Below, one piece after another: positions 1-6,185 of a stretch of DNA of 7,836 bases. Under the pieces are notes generated by a model, which was not told where the DNA came from, made no database searches, and saw only the letters and a program-made list of their open reading frames with translations. This DNA comes from Hydrogenothermus sp. (GTDB lineage: Bacteria > Aquificota > Aquificia > Aquificales > Hydrogenothermaceae). The stretch lies in contig QNYP01000156.1 in assembly GCA_003978675.1 (NCBI GenBank), positions 1-7,836 on the forward strand, read 5' to 3'. Numbering within the stretch: position 1 is the first letter of the stretch; each line of letters starts with the position of its first letter. The position numbers were made by a program, and so were the translations under genes.

Positions 1-49
1 TGAAGACATGCACTAATTGTTAATCCTTTTAAAGGTTTTTCTTCCTCAA
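1..49. repeat. Left arm of 49-bp perfect inverted repeat
   Basis: Bases 1-49 are the exact reverse complement of 169-217 (each position n pairs with 218-n). Pairing stops at 50/168, where A would face C. The left limit is set by the window edge, so the arm may be longer. On the minus strand this arm encodes ahcY codons from Phe35 to the first two bases of His51. Confidence 0.95.
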
Positions 50-152
50 ATCTTTCTCTTATTTGTCTTAAAACAGGCATATCTTTTTCAGCCCACTGAA
101 TTCTAAGTTTTCCTTTTTCTGCTAAAGACAAATCTTTTACATCAAAATCCAT
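1..152 (-). pseudogene. ahcY: Adenosylhomocysteinase N-terminal fragment (inverted 5' piece of ahcY)
   Basis: Read on the minus strand from the ATG at 152-150, this gives 50 complete codons before the window edge. They begin MDFDVKDLSL and end GLTISACL, which is the recognisable N-terminus of S-adenosylhomocysteine hydrolase (the charged start, then an AEKDMP segment, then the KPLKG-hydrophobic-LH segment). A good ribosome site (AGAGAGG, five-base spacer) precedes the ATG, so this is the genuine gene start. Codons 36-50 are duplicated exactly at 171-215 on the plus strand, where the rest of the gene continues. The fragment and the plus-strand gene thus share the 49-bp inverted repeat and face away from each other. 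Seen directly: the translation, ribosome site and exact duplication. Inferred: this is the displaced 5' end of the same gene rather than a second ahcY. What lies left of position 1 is unknown, so a complete inverted second copy cannot be excluded. Confidence 0.85.
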
Positions 153-157
153 TTTTT

Positions 158-164
158 CCTCTCT
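158..164 (-). promoter_or_regulatory. Shine-Dalgarno site of the true ahcY start
   Basis: On the minus strand AGAGAGG is followed by five A residues and the ATG at 152. It decides the real start of adenosylhomocysteinase. The plus-strand ATG at 243 has no purine-rich site at the right distance. Only about 16 bases of native leader (153-168) remain before the repeat junction, so the promoter and any leader regulation of ahcY are not in the window. Confidence 0.75.
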
Positions 165-168
165 AGAC

Positions 169-217
169 TTGAGGAAGAAAAACCTTTAAAAGGATTAACA
201 ATTAGTGCATGTCTTCA
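169..217. repeat. Right arm of 49-bp perfect inverted repeat
   Basis: This is the exact reverse complement of 1-49. On the plus strand it lies in the ahcY reading frame and encodes the residues 36-50 (EEEKPLKGLTISACL), continuing without a break into the rest of the gene. The repeat is far longer than a transcription terminator stem, has a 119-base loop, and both arms carry conserved protein-coding sequence, so it is a duplication rather than a hairpin signal. Confidence 0.95.
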
Positions 218-1322
218 TGTAACAACAGAAACAGCAAACTTAATGATAACTTTAAAAGCAGGTGGAGCAGATGTTTATTTAACAGCATCTAACCCATTGT
301 CTACACAGGATGATGTAGCTGCGGCTCTTGTTAAAGAGTTTGACATACCTGTATTTGCAATACATGGAGAAGACAGAGATACATACTACAAACATCTTTA
401 CACAGTTTTAGATAAAAAACCAAATATAACAATGGACGATGGAGGAGATTTAATATCAACACTTCATCAAGAAAGACAAGAGTTAATAGATAACATAATT
501 GGTGGAACAGAAGAAACAACAACAGGTGTAATTAGATTTAAAGCTATGGAAAAAGATGGAGTTTTAAAATTCCCTGTAATTGCAGTAAATGATGCTTACA
601 CAAAACATTTATTTGATAATAGATACGGAACAGGTCAGTCAACTATAGATGGAATTTTAAGGGCAACTAATAGATTGCTTGCAGGTTCTACATTTGTTGT
701 TGCTGGTTATGGTTGGTGTGGTAAAGGTGTTGCAATGAGAGCAAAAGGTATGGGAGCAGATGTAATCATTACAGAAGTCGACCCTCTTAAAGCATTAGAA
801 GCGAGAATGGATGGTTTTAGAGTAATGCCTATGGTTGAAGCTGTAAGACAGGCAGACTTTATAGTAACAGTTACAGGAAATATAAATGTTGTTGATAAAC
901 ATCATTTTGAAAATATGAAAGATGGTTGTATAGTTTCAAACTCAGGACACTTTGATGTTGAAATCAATATAAAAGCATTAGAAGAAATGGCAGTTTCAAA
1001 AAGAAAAATTAGAGACTTTGTAGACGAATACACATTAGAGGATGGAAGAAAAATCTATATCCTAGCAGAAGGAAGACTTGTAAACTTAGCAGCTGCAGAA
1101 GGACATCCAGCTCAGGTTATGGATATGTCTTTTGCAAATCAGGCTTTATCTGCTGAATATTTAGTTAAAAATAAAGGAAAATTAGAGCCAAAAGTTTACA
1201 AAGTTCCAGATGAGCTTGATTTTGAAGTGGCAAGGCTAAAATTAAGAGCAATGGGAATAACAATAGATGAGCTTACAGATCAGCAAAAAGAATATCTATC
1301 AAGTTGGGAGCATGGAACATAA
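171..1322 (+). CDS. ahcY: Adenosylhomocysteinase, lacking its first 35 codons in this orientation
   Basis: This cytoplasmic NAD-dependent enzyme reversibly splits S-adenosylhomocysteine into adenosine and homocysteine, relieving product inhibition of methyltransferases in the activated methyl cycle. The homologous frame begins at 171; the first in-frame ATG is 243 and lacks a ribosome site. Numbering the restored 418-residue protein, His51, Asp125 (in DDGGDL), Glu150 (EETTTGV), Lys180 and Asp184 (TKHLFDN) match the human active-site residues His55, Asp131, Glu156, Lys186 and Asp190. The NAD-binding loop GYGWCGKG is at 214-221. Human Cys195 is replaced by Thr189 (YGTGQS), and the KPxxYRY C-terminus of longer enzymes is absent; to my knowledge both are usual in the short thermophile/archaeal type. 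Restored length equals the family norm. The stop codon abuts the ATG of the next gene, suggesting co-transcription. Odd point: upstream of 171 the frame runs into unrelated sequence and stops at 123-125, because the true 5' end lies inverted at 1-152. Family assignment is very sure; integrity of the gene is not. Confidence 0.95.
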   Translation, partial: EEEKPLKGLTISACLHVTTETANLMITLKAGGADVYLTASNPLSTQDDVAAALVKEFDIPVFAIHGEDRDTYYKHLYTVLDKKPNITMDDGGDLISTLHQERQELIDNIIGGTEETTTGVIRFKAMEKDGVLKFPVIAVNDAYTKHLFDNRYGTGQSTIDGILRATNRLLAGSTFVVAGYGWCGKGVAMRAKGMGADVIITEVDPLKALEARMDGFRVMPMVEAVRQADFIVTVTGNINVVDKHHFENMKDGCIVSNSGHFDVEINIKALEEMAVSKRKIRDFVDEYTLEDGRKIYILAEGRLVNLAAAEGHPAQVMDMSFANQALSAEYLVKNKGKLEPKVYKVPDELDFEVARLKLRAMGITIDELTDQQKEYLSSWEHGT

Positions 1323-2807
1323 ATGTTTGGAATAGAAAAGCTTTTAGAAAAAATATTAAATAGGCAAAATACCCCAAAGGAACAAAGAGAAGAGTTTAAT
1401 ATAGATACTAAGTATGTCCATGGACTTCTTTTTTATAATTCTTATTTTGACAAAATTGCATCTGCCTTAAAAAGAGAAACAGTTGCATTTATTGTTGGGG
1501 GCTGGGTAAGGGATAGACTTTTAAATAGAGAAATAGGTAATAAAGTTGATGTAGATTTATTAGTTACAACTGACCCTTGGGAAATAGTTAAAAATCTTCA
1601 AATGATTTTAGGCAAGGGAGATATATTTAAATTTGAAAAAGAAACTACGGTAGCTTCTATTGTTTTCACAGAGGGAAACACAAGATATAGGTTTGATTTT
1701 TCATTTATGGATGTTTCTGATATCTTAAACTCAAATTTAGACTTTCAAGAAAAAGAATTAAAAATAGTAGATAAACTAAACGAGAACTTACTAAATAGAG
1801 ATTTTACTATTAATGCAATGGCAATACTTTTTGATGATGCTATTGGAATGGGAGCATCTCAAACAATTCTCTTTGACCCTTCAAATGGACTAGAGGACTT
1901 AAATGAAGGAATAATAAAACCTGTATCAATAGAAAACATAAAAAAAGACCCAGTTAGAATTTTACGGGGATACAGATTTTCCCAAGAACTGAATTTTACG
2001 CTAAACAAAGAATTTGAAAACTGGATAAAAGAAAACAAAGAGCTTATAAAAGATAGTCCAATTGAAAGAATTAGAGATGAACTTTTAAAAATATTTGATA
2101 AAAAGCACTCAAAGAAAACTATAGAAAAACTAGAAGAAGTTGGTTTACTCCAGTTAATCATTCCTCAAACTTCTTCTATAATTCCTTCCGAATATGAAAA
2201 AAAATATAGTTTACAAAGTTTAGATAAATTTGATGATTTCTTAAAAAAAAAAGATGATTTAATCATTCCTGAAGTTTTAGATTTATATAAACCAAAACAA
2301 TTTTTAACAGACTTTACAGATATAACGTTATCCAAGCTGTATTTATACTTGCTCATAAGAAATTTAAACTCAAAAAAAGATATACAAAAAGTGTCAAAAA
2401 GTTTATCACTAGGAGAAAAAGTATATAAATTTCTTCTACTATTAAATGAGGCTCTAGGAGAGCTAAAAAATTTAAACTTTTACAATACATACTCTTTAAG
2501 CTACTGGTGGTATAGATATAAAACAGTTGCTGTAAATGTATTTTTAATACATCTATCTTTAGAAAATGAAGAGGAAATACTAAAAAAACTTCAAAATTTT
2601 TATACTGCAATTTACTTAAAAAATGTTGTAGAAGAACCAATATTATCAGGAAAAGAAATTATGGAGATTTTAAATATTCCTCCCTCAAAGGAAATAGGTA
2701 TATTAAAAAATGAATTGCTAAAAAAACAATTAACTGGACAAATTAGGACTAAAAAGCAAGCTATTAGCTTCATAAAAAATTTATATAATAATTCCTCCAC
2801 CAAGTAA
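1323..2807 (+). CDS. tRNA CCA-/A-adding nucleotidyltransferase family protein (class II, poly(A) polymerase-like)
   Basis: This is a template-independent RNA nucleotidyltransferase of the family that builds or repairs tRNA 3' CCA ends or adds poly(A). In the 494-residue product I see the head-domain GGWVRD (59-64), the metal-binding DVD (76-78), NRDFTINAM (158-166) and LFDPSNGLEDL (183-193). Next come DPVRILRGYRF (209-219), whose Asp209 and Arg212 correspond to the nucleotide-selecting (E)DxxR motif with Lys208 in place of Glu, and ERIRDEL (248-254). The rest is a helical body and tail without an HD phosphohydrolase signature. A loop of about 30 residues separates the first catalytic strands from NRDFTINAM. 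In Aquifex, CC and A addition are done by two separate enzymes of this family, so a partial activity is possible. Sequence alone does not tell CCA-, CC-, A- or poly(A)-adding apart here. The ATG follows the ahcY stop codon with no gap; a weak GGGAG lies 12 bases upstream, so translational coupling is likely. The last 27 bp overlap the end of mnmA on the other strand. A run of ten A lies at 2243-2252. Confidence 0.88.
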   Translation: MFGIEKLLEKILNRQNTPKEQREEFNIDTKYVHGLLFYNSYFDKIASALKRETVAFIVGGWVRDRLLNREIGNKVDVDLLVTTDPWEIVKNLQMILGKGDIFKFEKETTVASIVFTEGNTRYRFDFSFMDVSDILNSNLDFQEKELKIVDKLNENLLNRDFTINAMAILFDDAIGMGASQTILFDPSNGLEDLNEGIIKPVSIENIKKDPVRILRGYRFSQELNFTLNKEFENWIKENKELIKDSPIERIRDELLKIFDKKHSKKTIEKLEEVGLLQLIIPQTSSIIPSEYEKKYSLQSLDKFDDFLKKKDDLIIPEVLDLYKPKQFLTDFTDITLSKLYLYLLIRNLNSKKDIQKVSKSLSLGEKVYKFLLLLNEALGELKNLNFYNTYSLSYWWYRYKTVAVNVFLIHLSLENEEEILKKLQNFYTAIYLKNVVEEPILSGKEIMEILNIPPSKEIGILKNELLKKQLTGQIRTKKQAISFIKNLYNNSSTK

Positions 2808-3839
2808 AATATCATCTTTATAAACAGCTAAAATTTGACCAGAGGCAAACTTTGGAGCTTTTTCTTCAAATTTTACAGTTAGTATATTATCTTTAAAACT
2901 AAAATCTCTCACTTTTATAGGTTTTTGCTTGTATCTACCTTGAACGAATAAATTTCCTTCCCAAAACTCAATTGGCAAGTGAAAATTAAAGTTTTTTGCT
3001 TTAACTGTATCTGTTAACAAATCTTCTTTTTCTCCTACGATTAGGATATTTTTTTCAAAATCTTTGTCTACAACATATAAAGGTTTTCCATAGGAGACAC
3101 CTATTCCTCTTCTCTGTCCAATTGTGTAGTGGATTAGCCCTTTGTGTTTTCCTAGTTTTTTTCCTGACAGATGAATAATATCTCCCTCTTCTATATTAAA
3201 AAATCTATTTTCTTCTATATACTCTGCAGGAGATTTTCCTAGTGTAAAACATATCTCAAAACTATCTTTCTTCTCAAAAACAGGTAGATTATATTTCTTT
3301 GCAACTTCTCTAACTTCTTCTTTTTTAAGATTTCCTAAGGGAAACTCTAGATACGGTATAACTTCGGCACTTACTAATGCTAAAAAGTAAGATTGGTCTT
3401 TTTTTGAGTCTGCTCCTCTAGATAATAATTCATAATCTTTGATTTTTTCTTTTTTTATGTAATGTCCAGTTGCAAGTTTATCTACTTCTAAAACCTCTTT
3501 TACATACCTTAATAGTCTTTCTGTTTTTACTTCTCTATTACAAATGCTACAAGGATTTGGTGTTAGAGCAATTTTATAAGCATCAATAAATGGTTTTATA
3601 ACTTTTTGCTTAAATAACCTTTCCCAATCTATTGTGTAATGTTCTATTCCTAAAAATGTAGCAACTTTTTTTGCATCTTTTACATCTTGAGGAGAACAAC
3701 AAACCTGTGTTTCCAGATTACAATCTTCCACAGAAGAAAGCTTTAGAGTTATACCAATAACATTATATCCTTTTTCTTTCAAAAGTAGGGCTGATACACT
3801 ACTATCAACCCCACCACTCATTCCTACTGCTACTTTCAT
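2781..3839 (-). CDS. mnmA: tRNA-specific 2-thiouridylase MnmA
   Basis: This cytoplasmic enzyme adenylates and thiolates U34 at the wobble position of tRNA-Lys, -Glu and -Gln (s2U34), taking sulfur from a persulfide relay. The 352-residue length is typical. The PP-loop ATP-binding motif SGGVDSS is at 8-14. TPNPCSICN (93-101) holds Cys97 and Cys100; Cys100 aligns with the nucleophile of the family and Cys197 (FEICF) with the persulfide cysteine. TGHY (124-127), DQSYFL (148-153) and HYTIGQRRGIG (237-247) are further family signatures, followed by the C-terminal beta-barrel. The CxxC plus distal Cys pattern is common in MnmA and could also hold a metal or Fe-S site; that is inference. The start overlaps the pilC stop in a TAATG arrangement. 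The nearest purine-rich site (GGGAG, about 16 bases upstream) is too far for a strong site, so reinitiation after pilC is likely. It is the last gene of the pilus operon and has no functional link to it. Its 3' end overlaps the nucleotidyltransferase gene by 27 bp. Confidence 0.96.
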   Translation of the reverse strand: MKVAVGMSGGVDSSVSALLLKEKGYNVIGITLKLSSVEDCNLETQVCCSPQDVKDAKKVATFLGIEHYTIDWERLFKQKVIKPFIDAYKIALTPNPCSICNREVKTERLLRYVKEVLEVDKLATGHYIKKEKIKDYELLSRGADSKKDQSYFLALVSAEVIPYLEFPLGNLKKEEVREVAKKYNLPVFEKKDSFEICFTLGKSPAEYIEENRFFNIEEGDIIHLSGKKLGKHKGLIHYTIGQRRGIGVSYGKPLYVVDKDFEKNILIVGEKEDLLTDTVKAKNFNFHLPIEFWEGNLFVQGRYKQKPIKVRDFSFKDNILTVKFEEKAPKFASGQILAVYKDDILLGGGIII

Positions 3840-5059
3840 TATCTATTAATTAAATCTCCCATTTTGAATATTGGTAAGTATAGTGCAATAATTATAAATC
3901 CTACAATACCACCAATAAATACCATTAAAATTGGTTCTATAGTTGATAACAATCCATCTACTGCTCTATCAACTTCATCTTCAAAGAAATCAGAAATTGT
4001 ATCAAGCATTTCATCTAATCTTCCTGTTTCTTCTCCCACTTTTACCATTGAGATAAATATAGGAGTAAATACTTCCTCATCAAGAGAAATATATAAATTT
4101 TTACCTTGTTCTACTTGTTTTTTTGCATTTTCTACTGCATCTTCAATTACAGCATTTCCTGAAACTGTTCCTGCTATTTCTAAAGACCTTATTATTGGAA
4201 CTCCACCAGAAACAAGTGTAGATAAAGTTCGTGCAAATTTTGCAATAGCCCCTTTCCTAAAAATTTCTCCTAAAAGAGGTAATTTTAACATAAAGGAATG
4301 AATAAACTTTCTGCCCTTTTCTGTCTTTTTGACGTATGAAACTAAAGTAAAGAAAGCTATAACAAAAACTACTATATATAGGAAATTACTTCTAAGAGTA
4401 TCACTTAAAGTTATTAAAAGTTGTGTAAGTATTGGTAAATCTGCACCCATTTCTGAATACATTTTTGCAAATGTAGGAACTATAAATGCTAAAATTCCTA
4501 AAACAATTAATGTTGCTATAACCAGAACTGCAATAGGATACCAAGAAGCACTTACAATTTTTCTTTTTATAGCAGCAATTTTTTCATAGTAAACTGTAGC
4601 TCTTTGTAAAACAATATCTAAATTTCCAGACTCCTCAGCAGAAGCAACTAAATTTACTAAGAATTTTGGGAACACCTTTGGATGTCTTTCCATTGCTTTT
4701 GAAAGGGACATTCCTGTCGTTACATCTTCCTGAACCTGTTTTAAAGCTTCTGCTAATGTTGCATTAGGAAGTTGTTTCGATAAAATTTCTAAAGCATCTG
4801 CTATACCAATACCAGCAGAAATCATAGCTCCTAGCTGTCTCGTAAATATGGCAAGGTCTTTTTCTTTAACCTTAGGAGTAAATAATTTAAATCCCGATTT
4901 TTTTTTCTTTTTTTCTTTTTCTTTTGATAGTTTTATCTTTATATCCTGAAATCCTCTATTTTTTAATAATTCTTCTGCTTGTTCAGGAGTTTCTGCAACT
5001 ATTATTCCTTTCTTTTTAATTCCATATCTATCCCTCGCCTCATATTTAAATTTTGGCAT
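3839..5059 (-). CDS. pilC: Type IV pilus inner-membrane platform protein PilC (GspF family)
   Basis: This polytopic inner-membrane protein is the platform on which the PilB and PilT motors act to assemble or disassemble the pilus. The start is set at ATG 5059 (406 residues): GGGGAG lies six bases upstream and the product begins MPKFKYEARDRYG, the usual PilC/GspF start. A longer frame from a TTG at 5086 would run through the ribosome site. Two tandem GspF-type cytoplasmic domains are visible, at about 67-190 and 270-395. Each carries the repeated motif, SAEESGNLD (140-148) and VGEETGRLD (341-349). Hydrophobic segments lie at about 173-197, 225-243 and 374-396. A lysine-rich linker (residues 46-54) joins the N-terminal segment to the first domain and is encoded by A-runs, including nine A (4898-4906). 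The stop overlaps the mnmA ATG by one base; pilT ends 30 bp upstream. A type II secretion GspF is the alternative, but the adjacent pilT argues for a pilus. Confidence 0.96.
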   Translation of the reverse strand: MPKFKYEARDRYGIKKKGIIVAETPEQAEELLKNRGFQDIKIKLSKEKEKKKKKSGFKLFTPKVKEKDLAIFTRQLGAMISAGIGIADALEILSKQLPNATLAEALKQVQEDVTTGMSLSKAMERHPKVFPKFLVNLVASAEESGNLDIVLQRATVYYEKIAAIKRKIVSASWYPIAVLVIATLIVLGILAFIVPTFAKMYSEMGADLPILTQLLITLSDTLRSNFLYIVVFVIAFFTLVSYVKKTEKGRKFIHSFMLKLPLLGEIFRKGAIAKFARTLSTLVSGGVPIIRSLEIAGTVSGNAVIEDAVENAKKQVEQGKNLYISLDEEVFTPIFISMVKVGEETGRLDEMLDTISDFFEDEVDRAVDGLLSTIEPILMVFIGGIVGFIIIALYLPIFKMGDLINR

Positions 5060-5065
5060 TTTTTT

Positions 5066-5071
5066 CTCCCC
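5066..5071 (-). promoter_or_regulatory. Shine-Dalgarno site of pilC
   Basis: On the minus strand GGGGAG is followed by six A and the ATG at 5059. It decides the pilC start: the in-frame TTG at 5086 lies upstream of this site and would give nine extra residues not seen at the start of PilC proteins. Confidence 0.8.
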
Positions 5072-5089
5072 AATTACTTTATTCAATTA

Positions 5090-6172
5090 CTACATTCTAA
5101 CATTTAGTAATCTTTGCAATTCTTGTGGCTCTGGAGATGCTTTTAATCCATCCTCAACGGTAATTAGTCCTTCTCTAATAGCTTTTAAAATTGATTGGTT
5201 CATAGTTTGCATTCCTGTCTCTGCTTGTCCTGACTGCATTAGTCCATAAACTTGATGTATTTTGTTTTCTCTAATCAGGTTTCTGATAGCAGTGTTTGGA
5301 ATTAAAACCTCATGGATTAAAACCCTTCCTCCTCCAATTTTTGGCAATAATCTTTGGGATATTACTCCTTGTAAAACAAAACTTAACTCTGTTCTTATTT
5401 GGTCTTGTTCATGTTCTGGGAAAACGTTTATTATACGGTTTATTGTTTGAATAGCAGTATTTGTATGTAATGTTCCAAATACTAAGTGTCCTGTTTCTGC
5501 TGCTGTCAAAGCAGCTTTTATTGTTTCTAAATCTCTCATTTCTCCAACTAGAATTACATCTGGGTCTTCACGGAGGGCATACTTCAACGCTATATTAAAT
5601 CCATTTGTATCATTTCCAATTTCCCTTTGGGAAACTACAGATTTTTTATGTGGAAATATGTATTCTATAGGGTCTTCTATTGTAATTATGTGATATTGGA
5701 ATTTACTGTTAATATAATCAATCATAGAAGCTAAAGTAGTAGTTTTCCCTGAACCTGTTGGACCTGTTACTAAAACCAATCCCATAGATTTATGACAAAG
5801 CTCTTTAACTGCAGGTATTAAACCTAATTCTTCCATAGGTTTTATTTGGTATGGAAGTCTTCTTAATGCAGCTGCTACTGTTCCTCTTTGAGAATAAACA
5901 TTTACCCTGAACCTACCAATACCTTTCATCCCTATAGAAAAGTCTACTTCATGTTGCTCTTCATAAACTCTTCTTTGTTTTTCACTCATTATTGAATATA
6001 TAAGTTGCTGTGTATCTTTTGGCATTAAAACAGGATAATGGGTAAGGTAAATAATTTTTCCGTCTACCCTTAATGAAGGTGGAGCTCCTGCAATTATATG
6101 TATATCTGAAGCATTCATTTCCACAGCTTCTTTTGCTAAAACATCTAAAGAAACTTTTACTTCCTCTGCCAT
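5090..6172 (-). CDS. pilT: Type IV pilus retraction ATPase PilT
   Basis: This is a hexameric cytoplasmic secretion ATPase that drives pilus disassembly and retraction, giving twitching motility and supporting DNA uptake. The start is set at ATG 6172 (360 residues) because AGGGGG lies five bases upstream; a GTG at 6178 overlaps that site. Visible are the N-terminal domain with SDIHI (22-26), Walker A GPTGSGKT (137-144), the Asp box TIEDPIEY (164-171), Walker B VILVGEMRD (206-214) and the His box TGHLVFGTLHTN (227-238). The C-terminal AIRNLIRE (295-302) is the hallmark required for retraction in studied PilT proteins, so this is PilT proper rather than a second PilB. It has no tetracysteine zinc motif, again as expected. 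It lies 13 bp after pilB and 30 bp before pilC, in one operon. Having extension and retraction motors side by side indicates a dynamic, retractable pilus. PilU is a less likely alternative, since AIRNLIRE is perfectly kept. Confidence 0.97.
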   Translation of the reverse strand: MAEEVKVSLDVLAKEAVEMNASDIHIIAGAPPSLRVDGKIIYLTHYPVLMPKDTQQLIYSIMSEKQRRVYEEQHEVDFSIGMKGIGRFRVNVYSQRGTVAAALRRLPYQIKPMEELGLIPAVKELCHKSMGLVLVTGPTGSGKTTTLASMIDYINSKFQYHIITIEDPIEYIFPHKKSVVSQREIGNDTNGFNIALKYALREDPDVILVGEMRDLETIKAALTAAETGHLVFGTLHTNTAIQTINRIINVFPEHEQDQIRTELSFVLQGVISQRLLPKIGGGRVLIHEVLIPNTAIRNLIRENKIHQVYGLMQSGQAETGMQTMNQSILKAIREGLITVEDGLKASPEPQELQRLLNVRM

Positions 6173-6177
6173 ATGCA

Positions 6178-6183
6178 CCCCCT
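6178..6183 (-). promoter_or_regulatory. Shine-Dalgarno site of pilT
   Basis: On the minus strand AGGGGG, within AGGGGGTG (one mismatch to AGGAGGTG), lies five bases before the ATG at 6172 and inside the 13-bp gap after the pilB stop. The GTG at 6178 begins inside this site, so ATG 6172 is the likely start and the protein begins MAEEVKVS. Confidence 0.82.
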
Positions 6184-6185
6184 AT

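Noticed and set aside
1..217. Inverted repeat as a transcription terminator or regulatory hairpin
   Set aside because: The arms are 49 bp and perfect, the loop is 119 bases, and both arms encode conserved adenosylhomocysteinase residues; it is a duplicated coding segment.
1..217. Terminal inverted repeats of an insertion sequence
   Set aside because: Only 119 bp lie between the arms, no transposase is present, and the content is the start of ahcY with its ribosome site.
1859..2815. Several minus-strand open frames of 60-100 codons opposite the nucleotidyltransferase gene
   Set aside because: They are Ser/Phe/Leu-rich mirror frames of an AT-rich coding strand, without ribosome sites or recognisable domains.
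3864..4301. 145-codon open frame on the plus strand opposite pilC
   Set aside because: It lies entirely antisense to the well-supported PilC coding sequence, has low-complexity Ser/Ile/Thr composition and matches no family I recognise.
4329..4589. 86-codon plus-strand open frame opposite pilC
   Set aside because: It is fully antisense to conserved PilC membrane segments, and its hydrophobic composition follows from that.
5060..5086. TTG start for pilC at 5086
   Set aside because: It would place the ribosome site inside the coding region and add nine residues before the conserved MPKFKYEA start.
6173..6178. GTG start for pilT at 6178
   Set aside because: The GTG overlaps the Shine-Dalgarno site whose spacing fits ATG 6172.
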